NCBI GenBank assembly: GCA_006384855.1
Contig: VCJN01001658.1
Span: forward strand, 102,142 to 166,141
Length of the DNA stretch: 64,000 nucleotides
Direction: 5' to 3'
From: Tetraselmis striata
Lineage: Eukaryota; Chlorophyta; Chlorodendrophyceae; Chlorodendrales; Chlorodendraceae
The notes under the pieces are model-generated. The model had not been told where the DNA came from, did no database searches, and saw only the letters and a program-made list of their open reading frames with translations. Below, in pieces: positions 23,389-35,597 of the stretch. How positions within the stretch are numbered: the stretch's first letter is position 1; every line of letters starts with the position of its first letter. A program made the translations under genes and the position numbers.

Positions 23389-24098
23389 AATTACATGAGC
23401 TAGCAGCACTGCAGTTAGTTCCGGAGTTCAGGGATTTTATTAGTAGTCAGGTTAGTGCGTCAACGCCTGAGGACTTAACTGCCTTTATTTTGGGCGGGGT
23501 CCCCCCCTCCCTTCACGGCGCCCTGGATTTTAGTGGGAATGGGAAATTTTTCCAGCTATGGCGTCGCGCCCTCCCTCACGTTGCCTTTTTTGTTGCACAT
23601 GTATCGCACTCCCGAAATGCTTTGCTCCGCGGGTTGGGGCTTGCCCCAACTCGCATTACTCGAATGGGCCGACGCCCAAACGGGTAGGGCGGACCTTTCG
23701 TGGTGAGTGCCGGGTATTTTGATGGCAGTGTTTTAGACGGTGATCCAACAGTGTTGGAAATTCCATCACTGGCCTCTAGTTAGTCTTGCGAAATGCTTCG
23801 GCAATTTGCTTGATGACTATAACGGAGCGTCGCCTACCCAGGGCTTTCCGTGACTGGATTGCTGCCTAAACGGCCGTCGTAGAGACGCTGCAAGGGTTTC
23901 ACTGGTGCCAGTCCTGTCCCGGGGACGGAAAAAAAAGCACTGCAGCAGAAGGCGATGTGTAATAAATCGATGACAATAATAATACGATGATATTCATGAA
24001 GGTTACAATCCTTTATACTGTGTATGGCGCCTCCGTATTATTATCCGTTTTATTTTGGTGATTTCCGATATCGCCTTCTGCTGCTAGCTCATGTAATT
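23389..24098. repeat. Inverted repeat interrupted by a LINE insertion
   Basis: AATTACATGAGCTAGCAG (from 23389) plus CAGCAGAAGGCGAT (after the LINE, about 23943-23957) forms one arm. The other arm is the complement at 24069-24098. The left arm is split by the LINE copy at 23415-23935. Confidence 0.7.
23415..23935 (+). mobile_element. 5'-truncated LINE copy with 10-bp target-site duplication
   Basis: About 520 bp, nearly identical to the complement of 54530-55040. It encodes only the last part of the LINE protein (a frame ending in MGRRPNG near 23690) plus the 3' UTR, and ends in CCGGGGACGG and an A run. It is flanked by direct repeats AGCACTGCAG at 23405-23414 and 23936-23945, which read as the target-site duplication. 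5' truncation, A-rich tail and duplication are the hallmarks of target-primed reverse transcription. Confidence 0.9.
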
Positions 24099-24107
24099 CG
24101 TATTATT

Positions 24108-24292
24108 TTTATTTTTTTTGTTTTTTTCGCCCCCGGGACAGGACTGGCACCAGTGAAACCCTTGCAGCGTCTCTACGACGGCCGTTTAGGCAGCAATCCA
24201 GTTACGGAAAGCCCTGGGTAGGCGACGCTCCGTTATAGTCATCAAGCAAATTGCCGAAGCATTTCGCAAGACTAATTGGAGGCCAGTGACGG
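24108..24292 (-). mobile_element. LINE 3'-end fragment with 13-bp target-site duplication
   Basis: About 185 bp of the same LINE 3' UTR in the opposite orientation, with its A-rich tail seen as the T-rich stretch 24108-24127. Direct repeats AATTCGTATTATT flank it at 24095-24107 and 24293-24305. Confidence 0.9.
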
Positions 24293-24305
24293 AATTCGTA
24301 TTATT

Positions 24306-26445
24306 ATCCGCAGACTTCCAGGTGAGGGCGACACTCGTCGCAAGTCCCATTCGTCGTTGGGCGTCGTCGTCAATAGAGCAGCATCACGCGGCGCATCAAG
24401 CGCTAAATTGCTGCTGATCGATCGATCGAGTTCTGTACCCGCAGCCGCTACCAGGAAGGATTAATCCTTGTAATTTGGTGGTAGCAGGATTTCTTTCGTC
24501 GAGATCCGTCCCACTAGTCGCTATATTCCCGCTACTCGCTAGATAAAACTATAAAAGTAGAGCGACTGGTAGAATACGAGTACGCGACTACTCGTACTCT
24601 GACGACGATATTGATGATGTTGATTGCATTTTAGCAAGATTAAATCAAGCAGGTATACATAGCAACCTCCAGTTCACTCAGACGAAATATGATATGTATT
24701 ATAGTATCATTCTATGTGCTTGCACATGCAACTCCGTCGCAATACATGCACATAATAGGCGGGTATAGTGTTCGGTTTTTTTTTCTGGAAGCGGATATCA
24801 TTAGAATTACCGCGCAGGGCTCTTTAATAGTGTATAGCATTAGTAATACTATTAGAATACTATTAACACTATTAATGTACTATATCATTAATACTCGGTA
24901 TTAATACTCAGTGATACTATCATCAATACTATTTAATGTTATTATTACATATGTTTACATGTGTTTGCAAATGTAGCTCGCAATACATGCACATACTTGG
25001 CGGGTATAGCGTTAGGTCTATATAACTTATTCTGGAGTGCGGATACGATTACAATTACCGCGCAGGGCTGTTTTATAGCGTATAGCGTTAGGTCTATATA
25101 ACTTATTCTGGAGTGCGGATACGATTACAATTACAACGTAGGGCTGTTACTTAATTGTAGCACACTGCTATATCCACATGTCCACGATAACAATGCTTAA
25201 TATGCGGATATGTAATAACCTCAGAATATCATATGGATACTTGGGAAATTGTACATCACCCATCATCATCAACATCACAACAGCAAAGATAGTCATAGAA
25301 CACTTGTGATGTCATATACTTCCCACATTGTCGTTGACAGTCTTACAGGTACAGCCTGACCATGCGGTGTGAAACAATATATTATGCATGTGTTACTACC
25401 TGACACAGCTTCGTCTCGCGCCCTACGCAATAACAGCTCCCGCATGTCTTACTCTTGATCTTCTCAGTTTATAAGTGTCTTGTCTCCCTGCATGCACGCA
25501 GCTGCCTGAATACCTTGCCTACTGCGGGCGGCAGTGGGGATATTTTCGCTAGCAAGAAGACTTCATCTCACCAAGACTGCTGCTAGAGAAGCGTTACTGC
25601 TACAAGCAAATAGGGCGGTCGGAGTTCCGATGGTGTTTATTTCACAGTACGGGCATGATCGCCAGCCAGCAATATAGTTATCAAAAAAGATGTTATTGTC
25701 AATTCGTAGCCAGACAGGCAGTTATATGCAGCAAAAATGCGTAGTACAGCTTATTGTGGGTTTTTTCGCTTTGGGGTTTATTGTCCCGCTTGTGCTGCCC
25801 AGCGACAATTCGCATCGATGAATCATCAGTTATCGGTAGCGCAAAATTACATAACTCATCATAATAGTCTATTTCGCACGCATCAAATTAAAGGTACATA
25901 TATTGGCCAGATTCGTATGATTGTATCAGTAGCTATGATTTTACATGCTTCTACGACATGACTTTCACGGGAGGCTGATCAGCATACAAGTAGCAGCACA
26001 AATTATCCATTGGAATAAAATACATGTAAGAATGTGTTATAGTGTGCAAAATTATACTTTGCCACGTGGATAGTAGAGCTGCGGCAAACACTTTTATAGC
26101 AGCGCTTACCTCCGCCAAGTGCAGCAGTTTAGCAGTTATTCTTCAGCTCTCTAGCAATAACCGCGGGATGTGCGATGGGAGATTGTACTTGTTTCGAAAC
26201 ACGTGGATGAAAATTAAAGACTAGTATATGTATGCGCTACACAACATGCACTGCTGGACGTTGTCGATATGTCAGTGAAATATGGTTGTCTTTTACTTAT
26301 CCTAACAACTAAGTAAGATCATCAGTCAGTAGGTTTCATTGATACGGACATTTCAGCGAAGGCTATGAAGGATACAGAACAGTAGTAGTAAGTACTTCCT
26401 AGTCATCATATCCAGTAACGCACGCGACATTCACACATATCTTGC
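24306..26445. other. AT-rich intergenic region, no gene seen
   Basis: Base composition drops well below that of the genes. Open frames here (for example 25737-25961) lack family features and start/stop at random. Apart from the direct repeats at 24740-25170 I see nothing that can be named. It separates the LINE cluster from the 3' end of the glycosyltransferase gene. Confidence 0.5.
24740..25170 (+). repeat. Three direct repeat units
   Basis: Units begin near 24758, 25000 and 25078. They share GCGGGTATAGCGTTAGG, CTGGAGTGCGGATA and ATTACAATTACCGCGCAGGG. Units 2 and 3 are about 80 bp apart and nearly identical; unit 1 is diverged. Units 1 and 2 also share the preceding GCAATACATGCACATA. Confidence 0.75.
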
Positions 26446-28715
26446 TCAATCGACTTTCTTCCGGCTGTTGTCGCCCTTTGTCACTACGAATTCAGGTACT
26501 TGATGGTTCGAGGGGCGAAGCCAGCGGGCCACGAATGTGGCGAAACGACCACGCGCGCGGTCTCTTTTAGGTGCGCCTGCAGCAGAAGCCTCCGCTGTGG
26601 CAGCAGAGAGAATGTATAGGCAGGTCTTGACAGCCGCAATCACCGCAGCCGCCGTAGCCAGCAGCAGAGCGCCCACAGTGTCCACTGAGTATCTCTGCAG
26701 CAGATTCAACCTGGCTGCGCTGCGCATGGTGAGGTGCTGCACGCCGTTCCTCCCAACATACTCCACCCACGCCACTGCAGAAGGCATCCCAGGCGTTGCC
26801 CGGCTGATTCCGGAAATGCGCTCTGCGTTGTCACGGAATAGAGGGGTTTGCAAAACCTTCTGGAACGCCGCAAGCAGCTGCTCCGCATCGAGCTCTGCAC
26901 GCGGAACACATAGCCCAAATCCAGCTCTTGCCCCTTTCCGACAGTTGTCGAACTGCTCCCGCGGAAGCGCAGGGGCGATAATTATTAGATTCAGCGGTGT
27001 ATCCCCACATGCAGGGTCAAAGTGTCAGTTCAGTCAGGGAAATGTCAGGTCGGCATAGCCGTAGCAGTGTGCCTCAATAGACAAATAGGCAAGCATAATT
27101 ACAATGCGGAAAGTGGTTCAGGGAGGGGTCATCACCTGGTCAATCATTTGTGGGACGCCCACAAATGGCACGCCATGGAACATCACCTCGTTCATGCCGC
27201 TGTTGCCGCAGTGCACCACAGCAAGCACCGTGTCTTCATGCGCAAGGAGGTCATTGAAGGGCAGCCAGCGATCGATCCACACCCGGTGCTCTGTGCCAGG
27301 GAGAGCATTGCGGGCGGCCACCATCTCAGCCTCCGTCTTCAGCTTCCAAACAATTCGATACGCTGACAGCTCCCTGATGACGGCAGCGAAGGCCGTGATG
27401 GCATCCTCGCTCTGGAAAGTGGTTGAACCCAGGCAGATGACTATGACAGGGACTCCGCTGGTCTCCATCCAGCGCCCAAGTTCCCCGTGTAGAGGTTTGC
27501 CTTCCTCCGCCGTCAGCGACCCGATCAGCTGCACCGCAGGGCTGTGGTAGACTGGATACTCGTAGCCCCAGTGGTTGGTGCTCAGGAACATGCCTGTCCC
27601 CTTCTGGCCGGCATGGACGGCCGGGACCGGCTGAGCTGGCAGGCCCGCGCTGGCTAGCGCCGCGCTCACCTTTTGTCGCTGTGCGCGGCGCATGCGGTAG
27701 ATGGCTAGACTGGATGCCAGGTTCGCGAGTCTCTCCCAGAATCCCATTTCATCTGGGAGCGCTGAACCGTAGGCGGGCACATATGCGGGGTTGAACTCCA
27801 GCAGCTCGGGCATGCCAGGCATGACCAGGAAGCCGGCAGTGAGGAGGCCAACTGAGCCGCCGCGCAGGCGGAAGTTGTCTTCGTGCGGCATGTAGTGGTT
27901 GCAGAGAAAGTTGTACGCGTACCTGCCACCATAATAGTGCGGTCAGCCTATTGCCAATAGCAGTCAGCACACAACACATAAGACAGTGCGAGGCAATTAT
28001 ACATGGACAATGTTATGAAAATAAGGAATGTTCCAATTCAATGCAAGCACGACTCCTAGACCCGTCAACGGTGCATTAAATTCTCGTCATCGAAATGCAG
28101 GTGTATACACTAAGGTGACACAATGTGACAAAGTTATTTATGTATGACACTGTAAGTATTGCTGGATTGGTAATGATACGCGTGTAACGCCGACTTTCTC
28201 ACTAACTTCCCTGTTTTTACAAACCATTTGTCGATATCCGGCAGCAATTGGTTGTGAGCGGCGGGGTATCGCGCTGGGCGACGTGATGGCTCTCTTACAC
28301 GAAGACGTCCCAGGTGCTGTTCCGGATGCCGGGTGCTGTCAGGACCCCAGGGCATTGGCTCAGCGACCACTCGAACGTCATGCGAAGGCCATCCACCGGG
28401 TCGACGTGCTGCCAGTGCTTTGTCGACGTGTGGTTGGAGTAGACGCCGCTGTCATACCACACCACGTGGTACGGAGGCGACTGCTGTAGAACGGATCTGT
28501 AGAAAGACGCCTCCGGCATTCCCCGCTCGGCCATGTAGATCATGGCGCGATCTGCGAGGACTGTAACGTTGTGGCCAGCCTTCGGCCAGCTTGCCAGCTA
28601 GCAGCAACGTGTTGCGGGCAGGGCTGCCTCGCCATGGCGAGACAAGGATGTCGAGACCGTTTGCAAACGGCGCTGCGTGCGGCAGCCCTTGAATCAGTGC
28701 TGCGAGGAAAAGCAT
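26446..28715 (-). CDS. UDP-glycosyltransferase, membrane (UGT/GT1) type
   Basis: Transfers a sugar from a UDP-sugar to a lipophilic acceptor; acceptor unknown. Three exons: 28299-28715 (ATG at 28715), 27136-27922 and 26446-26952 (TGA). They give about 569 residues, and splice phases fit. The N-terminus is a signal peptide (MLFLAALIQGLPHAAPF) followed by an acceptor-binding half (KLA, then AGHNVTVLADRA). The donor-sugar half has WLPFNDLLAHED, HCGNSGMNEVMFHGVPFVG and VPQMIDQ continuing into FDNCRKG. A C-terminal hydrophobic helix (about GALLLATAAAVIAAV) precedes a basic tail ending in KKVD, which fits the KKXX ER-retrieval signal, so it should be a type I ER membrane enzyme with a lumenal active site. 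One extra base near 28580 breaks the frame between KLAE and AGHNV; this may be an assembly slip. Confidence 0.88.
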
Positions 28716-30007
28716 CGCCAACAGCTCATTCGGCCGACAATCGACGGTGCCGTTGCGACGACCTCCGCGACCTGGCGTGCGGGGGACTCTGAAAATACCC
28801 GACAACATGTATGTGACTGGCTTCAACGGTAGTATCACAGGGTTTGAAGGATCCCGGCTCGCTCGCCTGGCAGGTGGATTCTTGCCGCAGATCTCGGACC
28901 AACCGTGCCCCTTCACTGTGACGGTCCCAGACTCTATATTATCTTGCCGCCGCCGACGATTCTGAGCTGCATCGCCGAGGAGCTGTGCAGGGCAGAAAGT
29001 CGGCACACTCCCGACAGTTGATATCAACGACGATACGCTGGGGATGGCTCTGACAACTGACTTCCAGCAGTCGCCCAGGCCGAGGCGATCGCTCTTGAAC
29101 GCCGGCACGACATACACCGGTCGGGCTACCTTTGCGTATGTACCAGTACAGCCGCCATTAACAGGTGCTCGCTGCAGCTGCCGGCGTGCAGCTGCCGCTT
29201 CGTGCATATTTCTTGTGTCGGGGTTTTGATATCTAGCCAGAGCGGCTGATGACGACGACGACTCCAATACTGTAGTGCCAAGTTCGTGATGATTTCGCAC
29301 AACATTATGAAACGCAACTGCGCCACCAGGGCTCGGGAATAATTAACAAACCCCCTAGTCGAGCTCGATCGGCAAGGGCGCGCGCTGGGTGTTCACAAAT
29401 AAATTCGCATGCAATTTACAAAGTTCTGCCAGCGTCTCGCGACTGATGCCCCGAGTAACCTGGAAGACGTTATCCTCGGCACAGTGGACGGCATCTTAGC
29501 AGTACAAGGTACGGTACGAAGCGTTCCGGCGTCGCCAATAAGGCTATTCGGCCAATTCCCTTCCACATTTTTCCTCCAGGGGAGACCAACCGTCGATGTT
29601 AATATTTGTTCTACTCGAAACACATCACTGCCACCCCGCCTCGGCTCGAGACGGCGCTTCGTCGATAGGCGCAGTTTGCAATAAATCCCAGTCGCAACAT
29701 GCTGCCAATCGTTGTTGAAGTTCTTAATTTTAACCACAAGTAGTCGCAGCAACGCCGCCGGTGCAGGTAGCTTACATGATATCTTGCTGAATCCAGGCTA
29801 AAATGAAATAAAGTGCTGTATTGGCGGCAGAAAATATATCGGTGCCAATCAGCATTCCTCATTTGGCAGCTGTGGCGATTACAAGTATGGCAATTACTGC
29901 CCTTGTAGCAAAGTGCGCCCACGTCGGGTCCACGCCACTTCACAATGCGCGATTCATACATCGCTACCGCTGCCTCGCTTAGCCTGACCAGTGGATCGAC
30001 AGTGGGG
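28716..30007. other. Intergenic; glycosyltransferase 5' flank and sulfite oxidase 3' flank
   Basis: No conserved frame or RNA gene recognised. Longer open frames (for example 28452-29300 on the minus strand) have no domain and overlap the glycosyltransferase exon in another frame. Confidence 0.45.
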
Positions 30008-33000
30008 TCATTTCCGGTCGGCGCCACTCGCGGGAGACTGCAGCGGCAGCCGCAGGCGCTGCCAGCCGTTGACGACGATGCCACGGAAGTTGTAGATGGC
30101 GTCCATGCGGTCGGGCTGGCTGTTGTAGCTGTCGTCAACCGCCTTGCACACCACCTCCAGCTCGCCGACTCCGGGCGCCACCGGCAGCGTGGCGGTGAAC
30201 TTGCGCCACGCCCAAGCACGCCCGGGCGCCTGCGGCGAAGCGTCAGCGCGATCGCGCATTCAGTACACACTGCGCAACCAGCCTGTTGCCATGCTGGCCG
30301 GCAGACTCAGATGGTTTTGATTACTGAAACTCGTCTGAACACTTCTTCGTAGTTGGACAGGTCCGAAAAACTAAAGATATTCTAAACTGCATTTAAGATA
30401 TGGGTAAAATATGGGTATGAAATGATTCAACCTTCTTATTGACGTACTTCTTAAATCCTTTTTCTTACGGAACAAAACAACCATGAGAAAGATAATTGCA
30501 GAAAGAAACATCTTTTTGTTGTATTCCTGATACATAAAAAGAACTTGAAGTAGATTCATCGGTCCCGTTGTCAACAATTGTAGCAGTTTTTTCTGATTCA
30601 TAATAGTATCATTCTTAGCAACCGGAGCCGTAGTTTCCCATGCTGTCACTGCAGCCAGGTTCAGGTGCGTGGGGTCCGCCATACGCACCTGCGTGTCAGG
30701 GGCCAGCGTGGCCGTCTGCCACGTGTTCCCGCCATCCACGGAGACGTCAACCCGCGCAATGCCGCGGCCGCCTCCCGCGACGGCGATGCCCTGCAGGTGT
30801 GTACCCATGGCGGCCGGTCAGGTGCCGCAGTGGCTTGTTGGCACATGGGACGGCAATTGGCGGTGGTCGGGGAGCGGGCGGATGCCAAGGTAGGAGTAGG
30901 GGGTATATGAGCGCCCCCCCCCCCCCCGCCCCCGCCCCCCCCCCCCCCAACCTCCCCCTCCCTCTTCCCTCCCGTCTTCTCGTGCGTGCCTCGCACAGGC
31001 AGCTGCTCATTGGCCTGTCAGACTGGCAGGTGGGCGCTGCGTACCTTCACTTCAATCTCCCTCTGATTAGCAGCGATGACCTGGCCGCTACACGGGCGCC
31101 AGCATCGGGCGTTAGGCGTCAGGCCATGGGAAAGTCAGCAACTTGAGGCTTGGCGTGCACAACCAAGGGGACGAGCGCCATAACTAAGTTGTTCAGGGAT
31201 GGCAGCGGGGGGGGGGGGGGGGGAGGGGGGGGGGGGGGGGGTTTCCAGGGGTAATACTTCTCGGGGGAGGTCATGAAGGATGTTACGGGGAACTCCTGCA
31301 GCGCCGGCGCCGACTCCCAGTCCACGGTGTTGGGGTCCTGGCTGGGGCAGAAGGCCTGCGGGGCAGCCGCCGTCAACGCCATGGCATGCAAAGCAAAGGA
31401 TGCCGAGCGTTCCCCCTCCAGGCGGATACGGGTGCCGACGCGGGTACACGAACACTGCGACTGAGAGCATGCCCTGCCTGCCAGCGGTCAAATCTAAACG
31501 AAACTGTTGCGGACATATCATAGCGAATGTGCTTGTAGGTTGCCTGCAAGCCCCAGTCGAGGGTTACAACAAGGGCTCTGACATGTGTGAGTTGGCACCC
31601 GCAGGCAGGTCGGAGCAAGGGAGTCGTGGGCCAGGGAGCCCTATCCAGCCCCGCAGCGCCGCCTCCCCTCACCTTGTAGTCCTTCTGCTGCCAGAAGCCG
31701 TCGCACTCATCATCGGACGCCACAATCTGCACAGCCGTGGCCGGACAAGCAGGGTGCGGTGAGGGCGGATGGGACTGCCAGCCGTGCGCAGGCGACTGCT
31801 CAATGCGTGATTCGCGACGCATGCCGTACGATCATTATCATTTATCAAGCCGGGGGCGGAGGAGTGAGACGAGACGTGCTTGGCGAAGGGACGCCACACA
31901 AAGAACAAGGAACCCCCACAGCATCATGCCGGGTATGGCACTGCAGCTGAGGGCGATGCATTGTGATGATGCTCGGAGTGTGATTTCTGCAGGCACTGCG
32001 ATACACAGCAGCCTCCAAAGGGCTCACACACAACAGGCCTAGCCGACCGACCCTATGCGGGTTCATGCAGCCGGGCCATGAGACAGCTAGACTGCAAGAG
32101 CGCCGGCGCCCAGGATAAATGTTAAATTCCTCTACACAAGCGCAGGCAGACAAACAGATAGACGCGCCACATATGCCATACACCATTCATTTTCCCTGTT
32201 CAAGAGGGAATAGGGGAGGAGGGTGGGGGGAGGAGGTTGAGCGTGAAGAGGCATACCTTGTATACCCACTTGACGCTGCGCGCCGCCGTCGTGCCAGGCA
32301 CAACAGCGCGGACGGGGTAGCCATGGTCACGCGGCAGCGGCTCCCCATTCATCTCGTACGCCAGGATGACGTCGCCGTACGCGCTCATGGCCTTCTGGAT
32401 GGGAATGGAGGCCTGGCCGGGTCCCCGCGACAGTCCTCGGCCAGTGTCAGGAGGCTACCTATACTGTACGCTTGCACATCCTACCGGCAACGGCTTGCTA
32501 CGCATGGGGGCTATCGCAAGAAGCATGGCTACTGTCAAATACCCGGGACTGGCTGGCTATCTACAGTATACCCCCCCCCCCCCCCCCCCAGCGCTTGCAA
32601 CTAGCGCGGCATGTGCAACTAGCACCCAGTGTGGGTCACCATTGTATTATGACATACAGCGCCGTGGATGCCCTACAACTCCAGAAGCTGCTGCGCCGCA
32701 ATGATAAATGCCGCAGTGAGGTGCAGTGGTAGTGTTTGGGACGTGAAAAACATGCTCGTGACTCGCGTCAACGTTCATTTTGAAGCGATTCATGGCAATG
32801 ATCGTGCTCAAGACGACTGTGTGCCGATGTGGATCGCTCATGTGGGTGCCCCCTCCTCGCCCCCCCCCCCCCCCCCCCCCCCCCCCTTCTCCCCCTTTTC
32901 CTGGCATGATGCTGCAGCCTCGCCGATGGGGAGCTGACCCAATGGAGCTGACCCAATGTTGCTCAGGCAGTCCCACCTCATAGCGCTCGCCTGTGATGTC

Positions 33001-34911
33001 CACGTCCAGGCCGACAAAGGTGATGTGCTTGGGGCCCTGCAGCGTGCAGCATGGTCAGCTACGCCGACACGGGAAGCAGCATCTTTATGCGGCTCTACAG
33101 GGGTTAATCCGACCCCCACCCCCCACCCACCCACCCTTCCCGCCCCCTTGCCATGGGGATACTCCAAGGTCCAATGTGGAGCCAATGAATGACCACCCAG
33201 AGTTCTCCTCTGCCCTGCCAGAGTCTCCAGCTTACCCGCTCATGTTCCGCTGGGGTGAGGCTGGCAGCGTGTGTGTCGTCAATCAACACACCTTGGGGTC
33301 ATCCTCCCGCAGGCCCGCCGCCAGCAGGACATCCCGCAGCTTGGCGCCGGTCCAGGTGGCGGTGCTGATGGCGCCCGCCTCCCACGGCAGCCCCCGCACA
33401 TCCGGCAGCCCCGGCCGCTGCGCCTCCACCATCTCTGTGCGCCTGTTGCCGCTGCACTGCAGCGTCATTGTCACACTGTGCTTGGGCAGCGCCTTGAGGT
33501 CAGCCAGCGTCAGCGTGCGCTCCGCCAGGTCACCCAGAAGCTCCAGCTCGTATGCCTCGTCCTGATGCATGTCACTGCCAATCAGCCGCACGCCCCAGCG
33601 TCTATCCTCATGCCAACACAACAGGTCCACTTAAAGTGGTGGTGGTGGGAGTTGCGGGGGGGGGGGGGGGGGGGGCCGCACCTTAATGATTGGCACCGGC
33701 AGGTGGTGCCGCTTGAAGTGCAGTTCCACGGGAGTGATGTCGTGCTCCTGCAGCACGGCCGCCGGCGTCTCCGCATTGAAGGGCGTCTGTGTGCGCACGA
33801 GCAGCGCCGTACTGCGGGTGGGCTCGTTGGCGTAGACGTCGGTGACGACATCGGCCTCCACCTGGGCAGACAGGGAATTTGCAGATGGAGCGAGGGTGAA
33901 GACGCCGCAGGGAGGTTGGGGTTGCGGTGAGCGGTGTGTTGAGTGGAAAGGAAGGCGGGGAACGAGCGGATGTACTGGACGCCGGCACGCCTACCTCGTG
34001 CTCCGGGAGGTTGCCGATGCGGTACCCCTCCAGCAGCTCGCGCGTTGCATCAGTTTTGTGCACCGCGTACATGCCCCAGTATGGCGCGATGGAGCCCCCT
34101 GCCGCCAGCAGGATCTTGGATCCACCTGCACACACCCAGCAGTGGCAGCATTGGGTACATTAAAACAGGGAAAGGGCGGAGGGGGATGCAGCACCGCCCC
34201 CTTGCCGTGGCGCCAAATGAAGTTGACCGCAAACAGGAGCGCTGGTGGCCGGTTGCCCCTAACATTGAGGGACAGAAGGGCCCATGATATGCCTGCACGT
34301 GTCCGCGGACGCTGCCCGCTGCTGTTGATATCGCAATGTGATGTGGATGCGTGCCAAGCTGTGCGTCGGGAGGCTCGCCGATACGAGTGCCCCTGCGTTT
34401 GCCGCCACCTTCCGGCCACCTTCTGACCCCCGAGGCTGGGCCCATCTAGTAACCTTTGGCGGGCGGGCAGCGGTGGGCGGCGCGCACCGGGATGCATCGA
34501 CACGAACTCCGAGATGTCGTACACGCCGTCCTGGTAGGTAACCCATATTCCAGACTCGGCGTTGGTGTGCTTGGCCACCTCCGCCTTGGCGATGGTCGGC
34601 AGGCCCGCCCCGTCGGCGCGCCCCGTTGGACCGCCGCCCTCCTCCGCGCCCGGCGCAGGGCTCAGTGCGTGCGCAGCCCCCATCGCGCCGGCACCCAGAG
34701 ACGCAAGCAGCGCGGCGGCGGCGCCTGCCCGCGAGGCCCATGCGTGTGCGTGCTCGGTGGCTGGCGGGGTGGGCAGCGGGTGGGGGGGGAGCGGCTGCTG
34801 GCCGGAGGCGCCAGCCGACGCGGTCGCTGAAGTGTTCGGTGCGGAGGCGAGCGCGCGCCGCGCCAGCGAATGCAGCAGCAGCAGGCGGCGGCCCGTCAAT
34901 GACAGCGCCAT
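30008..34911 (-). CDS. SUOX: Sulfite oxidase with N-terminal cytochrome b5 domain
   Basis: Oxidises sulfite to sulfate with a molybdopterin cofactor. Exons: 34488-34911 (ATG), 33995-34125, 33683-33861, 33292-33606, 32977-33036, 32257-32412, 31673-31726, 31258-31355 (3' border unsure), 30689-30790 and 30008-30229 (TGA). An Ala-rich targeting region with a hydrophobic stretch precedes a cytochrome b5 domain ([16 protein letters not shown], first haem His in SMHPG, second in MYAVH). The Mo domain follows: [11 protein letters not shown], the Mo-ligand Cys in [48 protein letters not shown] and [10 protein letters not shown]. The dimerisation domain has [16 protein letters not shown], then RAWAWRKF and DDSYNSQP. 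Splicing between TSPEK and [10 protein letters not shown] is not resolved; a small exon in 30791-31257 is probably missing from my model. The b5-containing layout is that of animal SUOX; land-plant sulfite oxidases lack it. The N-terminus suggests an intermembrane-space location, by inference. Confidence 0.92.
31420..31515 (+). repeat. Dispersed repeat family, copy 5
   Basis: GGTGCCGACGCGGG, GAACACTGCGACTGAGAGC and CTGCCTGCCAGCGGTCAAAT then AAACGAAACTG, closely matching copy 4 in the exportin intron. It lies in the sulfite oxidase intron between exons 7 and 8. Confidence 0.6.
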
Positions 34912-35597
34912 GACAGCGCCTGGCTGGGCGTCCGGTTTGTCCTGGTGCGGCAGGCGTCGGCTGGAACCAGCGAGTCAGTCGGCAGTGAGCGGATTTCGAG
35001 GTGAGCTGAATGAAGACTGAGCATCACATTGGGCTGGGCTGGATGGCAAAGTTCGCCCAGTTAGTTCGCCCCGGGAAATCGGCCGAAGCCGCCCCAGCAC
35101 TTGACCTCTGGCGCGAATTGCAGCCGTAGGTCTGGCATAGCAAGTAGACCATCGGCTCGTTCGAACCCCTAACTAATAAGGGCTAATTTACCAGTTGGGG
35201 GTTAAAATTTGAAAGTTTTTTGGCGACAACTAAAACAATAATCATAGTAGGTCGCGCTGCTATGGGCGAGCAGCAGCAGGGCCGAGATCGAACTCAGGCT
35301 GCTCGGGGCAGTCCTCGTCGCGCTCGTCAACACTTCTCACCGCGCTACTGCCGGAGGCGGCGCTGCTTGTTCACCTTGTCCGCTACCCGACGCACCCCAA
35401 TCCGACCCTCCGTCACCTCTCCACCAGTACAGGGGTTGCCGATGCGCGGGTGCTGGCTGGGAGTGGCCCACGGCAGGCTGCGGGCTCGCGTCCGGCTGGC
35501 GCCCGTGTCGCTGCGCTCCCAGTAGGAACTCCACCGCGCGGTGCTGGGGCGATGCCGTCGACGGGCTCGTGCTCGTCGTAGATAGGGCGACAGCGGC
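34912..35597. other. Divergent intergenic region between sulfite oxidase and the GT29-like gene
   Basis: Holds the 5' flanks of two head-to-head genes. A partial dispersed-repeat motif (TTGACCTCTGGCG) is at about 35101. No other feature is supported. Confidence 0.4.

Noticed and set aside
25737-25961. 74-residue frame in the AT-rich gap
   Set aside because: No domain, no codon or splice support; a chance frame.
28452-29300. 282-residue minus-strand frame
   Set aside because: It overlaps the glycosyltransferase first exon in part and then runs into unrelated flank; no domain.
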